Assembly (NCBI RefSeq): GCF_937999985.1
Contig: NZ_CALLDG010000196.1
Location: 1 to 30,031 of the forward strand
DNA length: 30,031 nt
Source: an uncultured Corynebacterium sp.
GTDB lineage: Bacteria; Actinomycetota; Actinomycetes; Mycobacteriales; Mycobacteriaceae
Direction: 5' to 3'
Shown here: positions 1 through 5,850 of the stretch, in pieces
How the letters are laid out: every line of letters begins with the position of its first letter
Numbering within the stretch: position 1 is the first letter of the stretch
The notes under the pieces: generated by a model
Told to the model about the DNA's origin: nothing
Databases searched by the model: none
The model's input: only the letters and a program-made list of their open reading frames with translations
Translations under genes and position numbers: made by a program

Positions 1-1811
1 ACGTAGCGCGACAGCATATCCAGCTGATCCATCGGCACGTAGAGCTGGTCGCCCGGCCCGCCCCGCTTGCTGGGCGCGTACTCCAGCACCAGGTATTCGC
101 GGCGGGAGGCATCCGGCCCCTTGCCCACGGTGCGTTCCGTCATCTTCACGAACTTGCCGATGCCGTGGGAATCGTGCACCACCAGATCGCCCGGCTCCAG
201 CGCCAGCGGGTCCACGCGGTTGCGCTTTTTCGCGGGTTTGCGCTTGCCCGTGGCCTTGGCGTCCACACGGTTGCCGGTCAGGTCCGTTTCCGTGAAGAAC
301 AGCAGGCTGGGGCGCTTGTCGTCCCCGGCGAAGGGGAACACCAGCCCCTCGTAGGCCACCGCATGGTAGATGCTCACCTGGTGCGGTGCGGGCTCGTCGG
401 CGGTGGTGTGCTTGGACTTCCTGATCCGTCCCAGGCCACGACTGCCGCTGAGGTCCACACCGATCGCCTCGGCCGCGATGCCGGCTTCTTGGAAGCGCCG
501 CAGCATGCGAGCCGCCACGGCTGGCGTCGGGGCTGCGAAGGCCACCCTTCCGCCGGATTCCACGCGCTTGCGGATGTCGCTCATCAGCGCACCGATGGCC
601 TCCATCTCGCCGTGCGGTCGGGGCGCCGAGTCGTAGTTGAGCTCCAGAACATCGGAAGTGTCGGCGTCAAAATCCGCCATCCCGAGCGTAGACAACGTCC
701 ACCAGGGCCGCCCCAGCTTCTGCTGAACCTTCTGCACCGCGTCGATCGAAAGGTAAGCCACGCCCTCCATCGGCGCTGAACCGCCCATCGCCGCAACATC
801 CCAGCCTGCCTCGAGGAACTGCTGGCCGGTTTCGCGCAGGTCGTGGGCGCGGCGTTCGACGGCCGCGGGTGCCATCACCAGCGTGTGCGTACCTTCCGGC
901 ATGAGCTCCGGCAGTGCCACCAGCTCGCCCGTGTGCAGCGCCGGGATCAGCGATTCCATCCCCTGCACCTGGATTTTCTGGCTGATCTTGTCGAGGATCT
1001 CGGCCAATTCCGCGTTGCCGGCATGCTCTTGGGCAAGGTTCTTTGCTTTGGACGCCACCTCATCCGTGACGACCAATTCCCGGCACGCATAAACCATCAC
1101 CTGATCCGGCTCCACCCCGGGGATGGTCCGCTGGTCGCCGACACTAAAGGCGCGCACTTCCGTGATCTCATCGCCCCAGAAGTCCACGCGGACGGGCATT
1201 TCCTCGGTCGCGGGGAAGATGTCCACGATGCCGCCGCGGATGGCGAAGTGGCCGCGTTTACCCACCACGTCCACGTGCGTGTAGCCGAGCTCTTGCAGGC
1301 GGTGGGTCAGGGAGTCGAAGTCGATCTCCTCGCCCACCTTCAACCGCACCGGGGTGACTTCGCCCAGGTTCGACTGCACGGGTTGCACCGCCGCACGGGT
1401 CGGAGCTACCACCACCTGCAGATCCTCGTCCCCCTCGTGTAGGCGACGCAGTACGCGCATGCGGGTGGACACTGTCTCCACGGCCGGGGAAAGCTTCTCG
1501 TGCGGCAAGGTCTCCCACGACGGGAAGAGCTCCACCCTGTCGCCCAGCATGTAGCGCAACACCGTGGTGAGGTCCTGGGCCTGGCGCCCCGTGGCAGTCA
1601 CCACCAGCAGCGGGGTGCGCTGCGCCAGCGTGCCGACCGCGAAAGGCCACGCGCCCTCGGGGGCCTGCATGTGCAGGGAACGCTCCCCCAGGTGCGTCAT
1701 CATCCCGCGCAGTTTCCCGTCCTGCGCAGCAGCTTTCAGCAGCCCTGCCAGGCTAGGCGCCGGATTCGGAGAGCGGTTGGCGTTGGCTTTGGGCGTGGCG
1801 GTCTGACTCAT
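1..1811 (-). CDS. mfd: Transcription-repair coupling factor Mfd, N-terminal part (cut by window edge)
   Basis: About 603 residues are present from an ATG at 1811; the C-terminal helicase half lies beyond position 1. Mfd removes RNA polymerase stalled at DNA damage and recruits UvrA. The N-terminal UvrB-like module is recognisable (residues about 30-400), with FPSWETLPHEKLSP near residue 95 and VVAPTRAAVQPV near 130, and a stretch VGKRGHFAIRGGIVDIFPA near 190. The CarD-like RNA-polymerase-interaction domain starts near residue 530 (EPGDLVVHDSHGIGKFVKM). A GGAGG lies about 14 bases upstream of the ATG, a slightly long spacing. No frameshift is seen, so the gene is probably intact. It is a host housekeeping gene and marks the chromosomal side of the prophage boundary. 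Confidence 0.95.
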   Translation of the reverse strand, partial: MSQTATPKANANRSPNPAPSLAGLLKAAAQDGKLRGMMTHLGERSLHMQAPEGAWPFAVGTLAQRTPLLVVTATGRQAQDLTTVLRYMLGDRVELFPSWETLPHEKLSPAVETVSTRMRVLRRLHEGDEDLQVVVAPTRAAVQPVQSNLGEVTPVRLKVGEEIDFDSLTHRLQELGYTHVDVVGKRGHFAIRGGIVDIFPATEEMPVRVDFWGDEITEVRAFSVGDQRTIPGVEPDQVMVYACRELVVTDEVASKAKNLAQEHAGNAELAEILDKISQKIQVQGMESLIPALHTGELVALPELMPEGTHTLVMAPAAVERRAHDLRETGQQFLEAGWDVAAMGGSAPMEGVAYLSIDAVQKVQQKLGRPWWTLSTLGMADFDADTSDVLELNYDSAPRPHGEMEAIGALMSDIRKRVESGGRVAFAAPTPAVAARMLRRFQEAGIAAEAIGVDLSGSRGLGRIRKSKHTTADEPAPHQVSIYHAVAYEGLVFPFAGDDKRPSLLFFTETDLTGNRVDAKATGKRKPAKKRNRVDPLALEPGDLVVHDSHGIGKFVKMTERTVGKGPDASRREYLVLEYAPSKRGGPGDQLYVPMDQLDMLSRY

Positions 1812-1901
1812 GGCCAACAGTTTATCCTCCACGCCACACTGCGGTTTATGCGCCCGGTTGGGCGTGCTGTAAAGTGTTCGCTGCACATTAATATGTGCGC
1901 T

Positions 1902-1973
1902 TCTCCCATGGTGTAATTGGCAACACTACGGTTTTTGGTACCGTCATTCTAGGTTCGAGTCCTGGTGGGAGAG
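1902..1973 (+). tRNA. tRNA-Gln (anticodon TTG)
   Basis: A complete cloverleaf can be folded by eye. The acceptor stem is TCTCCCA (1902-1908) with TGGGAGA (1966-1972) and discriminator G1973. The D stem is GTGT/ACAC (1911-1926). The anticodon stem is ACGGT/ACCGT with loop TTTTGGT, giving anticodon TTG at 1935-1937. The T arm is CTAGG/CCTGG around TTCGAGT (1949-1965). No CCA is encoded. The gene is divergent from mfd and is followed directly by a strong terminator and then phage sequence, so it is a likely integration target for the neighbouring prophage. Confidence 0.96.
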
Positions 1974-1981
1974 CTTTTTAC

Positions 1982-2033
1982 CCCCCGCCTCCGATCAGCG
2001 TAAATGCTGGTCAGGCGGGGGTTTCGGTTTCTT
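1982..2033 (+). terminator. Rho-independent terminator after tRNA-Gln
   Basis: The stem is CCCCCGCCT (1982-1990) with AGGCGGGGG (2013-2021), extended by GATCAGC/GCTGGTC (1993-1999 and 2006-2012) around the loop GTAAAT. It is followed by a T-rich tail (tttcggtttcttt, 2022-2034). It should end the tRNA transcript. Whether it is of host or phage origin depends on where the att core lies. Confidence 0.85.
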
Positions 2034-2048
2034 TACCACCCCCGCTAG

Positions 2049-2099
2049 TTAAGCCTCTTTAAGCCTGTTTTAGTCCCTTATGTCGTGGAATTGTCGTGG
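2049..2099. repeat. Phased tandem short repeats; candidate integrase or excisionase sites
   Basis: TTAAGCCTCT (2049-2058) is followed immediately by TTAAGCCTGT (2059-2068) and a degenerate third unit TTTAGTCCCT (2069-2078). Then TGTCGTGG occurs at 2081-2088 and again at 2092-2099, eleven bases apart. Repeats at one helical-turn spacing beside a tRNA are typical of arm-type integrase or Xis binding sites. The role is inferred; no biochemical or comparative support is available here. The rest of 2034-2254 contains no gene that I can support. Confidence 0.45.
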
Positions 2100-2118
2100 C
2101 GAAAACGTGCCACACAAA

Positions 2119-2173
2119 CACAAAAAGACCCCCACCACGGGGAGCCAAAGCTCAAACCACATGATGGGGGTCT
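2119..2173 (-). terminator. Terminator at the end of the phage late operon
   Basis: The inverted repeat AGACCCCCA (2126-2134) and TGGGGGTCT (2165-2173) form a perfect 9-bp stem. Read leftwards, the stem is followed by TTTTTGTGTTTGTG, a good U-tract. The loop is long (30 bases) but can fold further. It lies downstream of the last lysis-region gene (stop at 2255) and should end leftward late transcription before the tRNA and mfd. Confidence 0.75.
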
Positions 2174-2254
2174 ATGGGGGATCGCTGCACGGGATCTAAG
2201 GGCGCTATATATTGGCGGGGCTGCACCCTCCCCTCATGCAACAAATTCAGGCTG

Positions 2255-2623
2255 TCACAAAGTTTTCAGATCATCGGCTATCTCATCCGGCACATCCAGC
2301 CGATGATTCGGATGATCACGCAGCCACCGGCGAATCGTCTCAAGCGCAGCCCGATACCGCGCCCTCAAATCACTTAACTGCTGCTTCACACGGGTCATGT
2401 CAGCCCGAAGCTCCTCAATCTGCTCCTGTTGCCCCGCGAGCCTTTCATCCGCATACGCCTTAGTCTCCGCGAGCAGCCTCGACCATTCCTCCGCACGAGT
2501 AGATACCTCCGCCGATCTCTCCTGCGACCGAGCAGAAATACGCTGACCAAGGAGAGTAGACAGTGCACCAACTAGCGCGACAATCACTGTACCGAGCACT
2601 GTCAGGAGCGCGCTCACAAGCAA
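2255..2623 (-). CDS. Membrane-anchored coiled-coil protein, lysis region (spanin-like?)
   Basis: This is a 122-residue protein with one N-terminal membrane segment (about residues 2-26, rich in L, V, A) followed by a long charged helix (about 30-105) with heptad-like spacing and many E, R and Q residues. The start is probably TTG at 2623, directly after the TGA of the upstream gene, with GGAG five bases away; GTG at 2617 is an alternative. It is the last gene of the late operon, after the amidase and two membrane proteins. One membrane anchor plus a periplasmic coiled coil is the layout of spanin-type or outer-layer disruption proteins, but no family is recognised, so the lysis role is inferred from position and architecture. 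Confidence 0.7.
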   Translation of the reverse strand: MLVSALLTVLGTVIVALVGALSTLLGQRISARSQERSAEVSTRAEEWSRLLAETKAYADERLAGQQEQIEELRADMTRVKQQLSDLRARYRAALETIRRWLRDHPNHRLDVPDEIADDLKTL

Positions 2624-3049
2624 TCACTCTCCTCTCGCCAGTCGCACCTCTACCGCCCGCCCTCGACCAAACGCCCAGACCACCAACAAGCAGATGAGGT
2701 AATACGAAAGTGCGCTCACCCAGGCACGACCAAGTCGATCATCGAAAAGCTGGCCAGCCATGAACGAAGTACCCCACGACGCATGCAGACCAACCACCAG
2801 TCCCACTGCCATGGGAGCGACCTGCGGTACTGCTACAGCCACCAGGCAAAGCACCCCAACCAGAATCCAGATCCCCGCCCAGAAATGGGGCTGCAGAATC
2901 CCCTCCAAGTAGTGCGCTGGAGGACGATCCGAGGACACGAACCCTGGCAGGTACGACACTCCCCTGGCCATCGTCGCGATCCCGCAGATCACTAATCCAG
3001 CGGCGTCAGAAGTAAACCACGACCAATCCCTGTCATTCTCCCGGATCAT
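2624..3049 (-). CDS. Polytopic membrane protein of the lysis cassette
   Basis: This 141-residue protein starts with ATG at 3049, overlapping the stop of the preceding holin-like gene as ATGA. It has about four hydrophobic segments (near residues 14-34, 54-74, 76-92 and 108-127) and ends in a basic tail rich in R (FGRGRAVEVRLARGE). The N-terminus carries several acidic and aromatic residues before the first segment. It sits between a two-segment holin-like protein and a coiled-coil membrane protein. It could be a second holin, an antiholin or an envelope-modifying protein. I do not recognise a family; the location makes a lysis or superinfection role plausible. Confidence 0.7.
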   Translation of the reverse strand: MIRENDRDWSWFTSDAAGLVICGIATMARGVSYLPGFVSSDRPPAHYLEGILQPHFWAGIWILVGVLCLVAVAVPQVAPMAVGLVVGLHASWGTSFMAGQLFDDRLGRAWVSALSYYLICLLVVWAFGRGRAVEVRLARGE

Positions 3050-3405
3050 GCTTCTGCCAAACCGGGATATGTCCCCTCAAGAGCCTCATCCTCAGCAGCA
3101 TGACGCGGAACGTAGCCAACCTGCTGCTGGTACGTCCGAGCAGCCTCAGCGATCACAGGGAGCGACTTGAGCACTTCAGTGAGGTTGAGCCCATCTAGCC
3201 CCGACTGTTGATCCGGAGCCTTGGGGAGGTTCGCAACTGCAGTGCCGCCCGTCACAGCTGCTCCCGCACCAGCGAGTGTGCCAAGCAACGCAGCCAGCTC
3301 TCCGAAGCCCAGAGTCGTTGCTACGACAGCCGCCACACCAACCAGTGCGGAAATCACGTACACGATAAGTCGAACCCAGCCCATGGGCGTGAGTTTCTGA
3401 TTCAT
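3046..3405 (-). CDS. Putative holin
   Basis: This is a 119-residue protein directly downstream of the amidase gene (two-base gap). Residues 8-32 and 34-58 form two hydrophobic segments separated by a short turn (LGFGELAALLG), the second rich in Gly and Ala. The C-terminal 55 residues are hydrophilic and contain no membrane segment. Two transmembrane helices, small size and position next to the endolysin match class II-type holins and actinophage holins in general. Its job would be to form membrane lesions that release the amidase. The start ATG at 3405 is preceded by GGAAAGGAAATAGC, a reasonable ribosome site. Confidence 0.75.
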   Translation of the reverse strand: MNQKLTPMGWVRLIVYVISALVGVAAVVATTLGFGELAALLGTLAGAGAAVTGGTAVANLPKAPDQQSGLDGLNLTEVLKSLPVIAEAARTYQQQVGYVPRHAAEDEALEGTYPGLAEA

Positions 3406-3406
3406 G

Positions 3407-4162
3407 CTATTTCCTTTCCATTAGTTTGATCAGCGCATCGAGCTTCTGCTCAATACGCTCGACTGCTTCCTTTGTGATGAACGCGTGTGCATCCGCATTA
3501 AGTAGGGCATCAATTGGTCGCATCGTGACTTTTGACCCTGGGACTCGGGAGGTGTACCGGCGTGTGATCCTGTCAAAATCTGCCATTGCTTCCTTCCTCG
3601 GAACTGGCTTCGGTGGAGGTTTAGGTGCAGCGACCTTCGGGGCCTTGACCAGCTCGTCGTAGAACCGCTGCGCCTCCGCCATAAACCGAGCGTGATACTT
3701 CCCGCCCGGTGCGAGATGGTAAGGGCAGCCCGTGCTCGTGAACTCCTTATGCCAACGAATGTTGGTTCCACTGTTGGGGCGTCCGAGCTTGTAGTAGCGG
3801 CAGACTGCGGCAGCTAGCCGAGCAGCTTCTCGGATTGCGGTATCTGCAATCGGCCAGTCAGCTCCAGCGCCTGCGGAATTGCTAACCTCGATGCCGATTG
3901 AAGTTTCGTTGATGTGCTGGTTAGCTGCGTGCCAGGCAGTGTTGCTATCCCACACGAGTTGGCCGATTATTCCGTCAGATTGCACCTGGTAGTGCGCCGA
4001 GGCTGGCCTGGTTTGCCACACGTTCCAGATCTGGTCGACGCTTAACACCCCGGCGTTGTGGTGGATGACGACTCGTTCGATTTTCTTTCCATTGCGCCCC
4101 TTGGTGAAGTGCTTGTTCATGAGCTTCACCCTGTCGGGTTGTAGGGTGCGCCAGCTTTTCAT
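3407..4162 (-). CDS. Endolysin: N-acetylmuramoyl-L-alanine amidase (Amidase_2 / PGRP fold)
   Basis: The protein has 251 residues. Residues about 25-165 are an Amidase_2 domain: VVIHHNAG (31-38) gives the first zinc histidine H34, and WHKEFTSTGCPYH (137-149) gives H138 and C146, the other two ligands. It cleaves the bond between MurNAc and the stem peptide. SAHYQVQSDG (55-64) and GIEVSNS (90-96) are further family signatures. A Pro/Lys-rich linker (about 174-190, APKPPPKPVPRKEAM) leads to a C-terminal region of about 60 residues with a final helix (VERIEQKLDALIKLMERK), probably a wall-targeting or oligomerisation part. No signal peptide is present, consistent with holin-dependent release. A hairpin at 4185-4208 separates it from the tail genes. 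Confidence 0.93.
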   Translation of the reverse strand: MKSWRTLQPDRVKLMNKHFTKGRNGKKIERVVIHHNAGVLSVDQIWNVWQTRPASAHYQVQSDGIIGQLVWDSNTAWHAANQHINETSIGIEVSNSAGAGADWPIADTAIREAARLAAAVCRYYKLGRPNSGTNIRWHKEFTSTGCPYHLAPGGKYHARFMAEAQRFYDELVKAPKVAAPKPPPKPVPRKEAMADFDRITRRYTSRVPGSKVTMRPIDALLNADAHAFITKEAVERIEQKLDALIKLMERK

Positions 4163-4184
4163 AGTTTGTCTCCTGATATGACTA

Positions 4185-4208
4185 AACCCCCGCCGAAAAG
4201 CGGGGGTT
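4185..4208 (-). terminator. Hairpin between tail and lysis genes (probable attenuator)
   Basis: AACCCCCGC (4185-4193) pairs perfectly with GCGGGGGTT (4200-4208) around CGAAAA. In the leftward direction it directly follows the stop of the CBM-like gene (4210) and is followed by a short TTTAGTCAT tail, so the U-tract is weak. It may only partly terminate transcription, or protect an mRNA end, and so set the ratio of tail to lysis products. Confidence 0.65.
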
Positions 4209-4209
4209 G

Positions 4210-4803
4210 TTAGACCTTTTTCCAGCCCTGCGGGTAGTCACTTGGCGACCACACGTTGCTATCTATCGTGGACTCATACACAACCCCCTGATAGGTGACG
4301 CGATCCCCAATCTTGTACGCGTCATGTGCGCCCGTGGGCTGCTTGAACTCCGGGGGCTTTGCCTCCGGTGCCTCCTCGCCCGGCTTGGCTTCCGCCGACT
4401 CCCCAGCGCCTTCACTGTCAGCGTCAGCTGTGGCGTACTGGTCGGTTACGTCTTCCCAGATGAAGTCGTACACTCCCGGCGCGCCTGGTTCCCAGGAATT
4501 GAGGTTAGTGGTGGCGCTTCGCCAGACTCGTCCGTTGTGTCGGACGATCATGTCGGCGGTGTACATTTTCGCGTGGTCTGTTCCGGGGTTATCCCACGCT
4601 GGAATGCTGTCTGGGTTGGCCTTTGCTTCTGCGTCGGTTGGGACCTCAAGTGGTGGTAGTTTGCCGTCTTCGCGTAGTTGCTCGACGACTTCGGTTTGCG
4701 CCTTCTCGACCGCGGGTAGCGCCGCGCGGCGTTTACGTTCGTCGGCTAGTGCCTGCTGTAGGTCGAGTAGTTGGTCTTCGGTGTAGGTTGTTAGGTCAAT
4801 CAT
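4210..4803 (-). CDS. Tail-tip or wall-binding protein with two CBM5/12-like modules
   Basis: This is a 197-residue protein. Residues 1-45 are a charged helix (TEDQLLDLQQALADERKRRAAL). Residues about 69-118 (AWDNPGT... YTADMIVRHNGRVWRSATTN, then SWEPGAPGVYDFIWEDVT) and 156-195 (YKIGDRVTYQGVVYEST, then VWSPSDYPQGWKKV) each follow the carbohydrate-binding module 5/12 pattern: G-D-x-V-x-Y-x-G-x-x-Y/W then W-x-P. The modules are joined by a linker rich in A, E, P and K. CBM5/12 modules bind chitin-like glycans, so host-surface or peptidoglycan glycan binding is likely. It lies between a tail-tip gene and the endolysin, separated from the latter by a hairpin, so a virion role is favoured over a lytic one. 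Confidence 0.75.
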   Translation of the reverse strand: MIDLTTYTEDQLLDLQQALADERKRRAALPAVEKAQTEVVEQLREDGKLPPLEVPTDAEAKANPDSIPAWDNPGTDHAKMYTADMIVRHNGRVWRSATTNLNSWEPGAPGVYDFIWEDVTDQYATADADSEGAGESAEAKPGEEAPEAKPPEFKQPTGAHDAYKIGDRVTYQGVVYESTIDSNVWSPSDYPQGWKKV

Positions 4804-4812
4804 TTTTCCTCC

Positions 4813-5847
4813 TTAAATTGAAAGCCAGCAGGACACGTGGTTATAACCAGGATCCACGGACTGGTATGTGATGTCCCCCTTACTGTCGCGCAAGGCAGAC
4901 CCTCCCGTTCCCGGCCTGCTTAACGGGTAGGACACTTCATTAGGGTTCGACGGCGACTGCTGTTCCTCCCACACGTACCCCCATGGGAATCGAATCGCTG
5001 GGGAGTTTTCGCCTCGCCATGTGGGCATAGCTCCGTGGGTACCGAACCTGAACTCCCTGCCGTTTGCAACATGCTCGTTACGTAGGGACAGTGTTACCGG
5101 CGTGTTGTATCCGTGGTCGATCAGCCCGGTTTCGCCCGCACCGCCACCTCTATCTGGGAAGGTATTCGCACCGCCGCCGCGCGCTCGGTGTGCGGTCACC
5201 CACCTAAACCCGTCCATTGCGGGTAGGTTCTTTGCATTATTCGTATAGAATACGGCCTCTAGCGCACCGTAGGTGATCGCCTGCTTGATAGGCTCAAAGT
5301 CCCCACCACCGTGAACATCCCCGGCCTCCTCGCCTACCTTAAAGGCTGCCCATTCCGGCGCGGCGCTTACGGAACCGCCCTGTGCGGACTCACTGCCCTT
5401 CAGCGCGCCGCCGTTCGTGTCCGTCGTTACGTCCACGCCGTCTACCCACATGCGCGCACGGTAGCCGTACCAGTCTTTGCTTGCGCATACCATCACTACG
5501 GGCGTGGGTGAGGTTACGCCGGACTTTTGTAGTGTCATTGTTGCGCGGTTGGACTTGATCGCCGCCCGCACAGTCCCGCTTGTGTTGCTTAGGGTGACCC
5601 CGCCGATGGCGACTGTTTTGCCTGCGGGAACCATCGCCGCAACCGTCCAGCTAACACCTAGCTCCGGTGCCGTGACGCTAGTCGCGCCCTCCCAGGTGGT
5701 GAAACCCTTATAGTCGAAATATCCCTTCAGCACGTCGGTTTTCTTACGGCGCTGCCACACTAGCGAGGTGCCCGCGTACACGGCAGATATGGGCGCGCCG
5801 CCCACGTAAATCTCTTTAACCCCGCTTGTTCCAATATTGATAGGCAC
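4813..5847 (-). CDS. Minor tail / tip protein
   Basis: This is a 344-residue protein. The first 35 residues (GTSGVKEIYVGGAPISAVYAG, then TSLVWQ) form the short beta-rich motif found at the N-terminus of many actinophage minor tail proteins. The rest is rich in G, T, V and aromatic residues, with Gly runs near 196-204 and 222-240 (RARGGGANTF, DRGGGAG), consistent with an adhesin-like beta structure. It starts at ATG 5847, three bases after the fibre gene stop. It is likely to be part of the tail tip that contacts the cell. No enzymatic motif is seen, and its exact role, receptor binding or structural, is not settled by the sequence. Confidence 0.75.
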   Translation of the reverse strand: MPINIGTSGVKEIYVGGAPISAVYAGTSLVWQRRKKTDVLKGYFDYKGFTTWEGATSVTAPELGVSWTVAAMVPAGKTVAIGGVTLSNTSGTVRAAIKSNRATMTLQKSGVTSPTPVVMVCASKDWYGYRARMWVDGVDVTTDTNGGALKGSESAQGGSVSAAPEWAAFKVGEEAGDVHGGGDFEPIKQAITYGALEAVFYTNNAKNLPAMDGFRWVTAHRARGGGANTFPDRGGGAGETGLIDHGYNTPVTLSLRNEHVANGREFRFGTHGAMPTWRGENSPAIRFPWGYVWEEQQSPSNPNEVSYPLSRPGTGGSALRDSKGDITYQSVDPGYNHVSCWLSI

Positions 5848-5850
5848 GCC

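Noticed and set aside
843..1442. 199-codon plus-strand open frame
   Set aside because: Antisense to mfd, which is well supported by sequence motifs over the entire stretch.
1883..1898. Palindrome GCACAT-TAAT-ATGTGC just before the tRNA as an operator
   Set aside because: Only a six-base arm and no neighbouring regulator; it may simply be a leader hairpin or part of the tRNA promoter.
2085..2306. 73-codon plus-strand open frame after the tRNA
   Set aside because: It runs through the late terminator hairpin, lacks a ribosome site and shows no protein-like composition.
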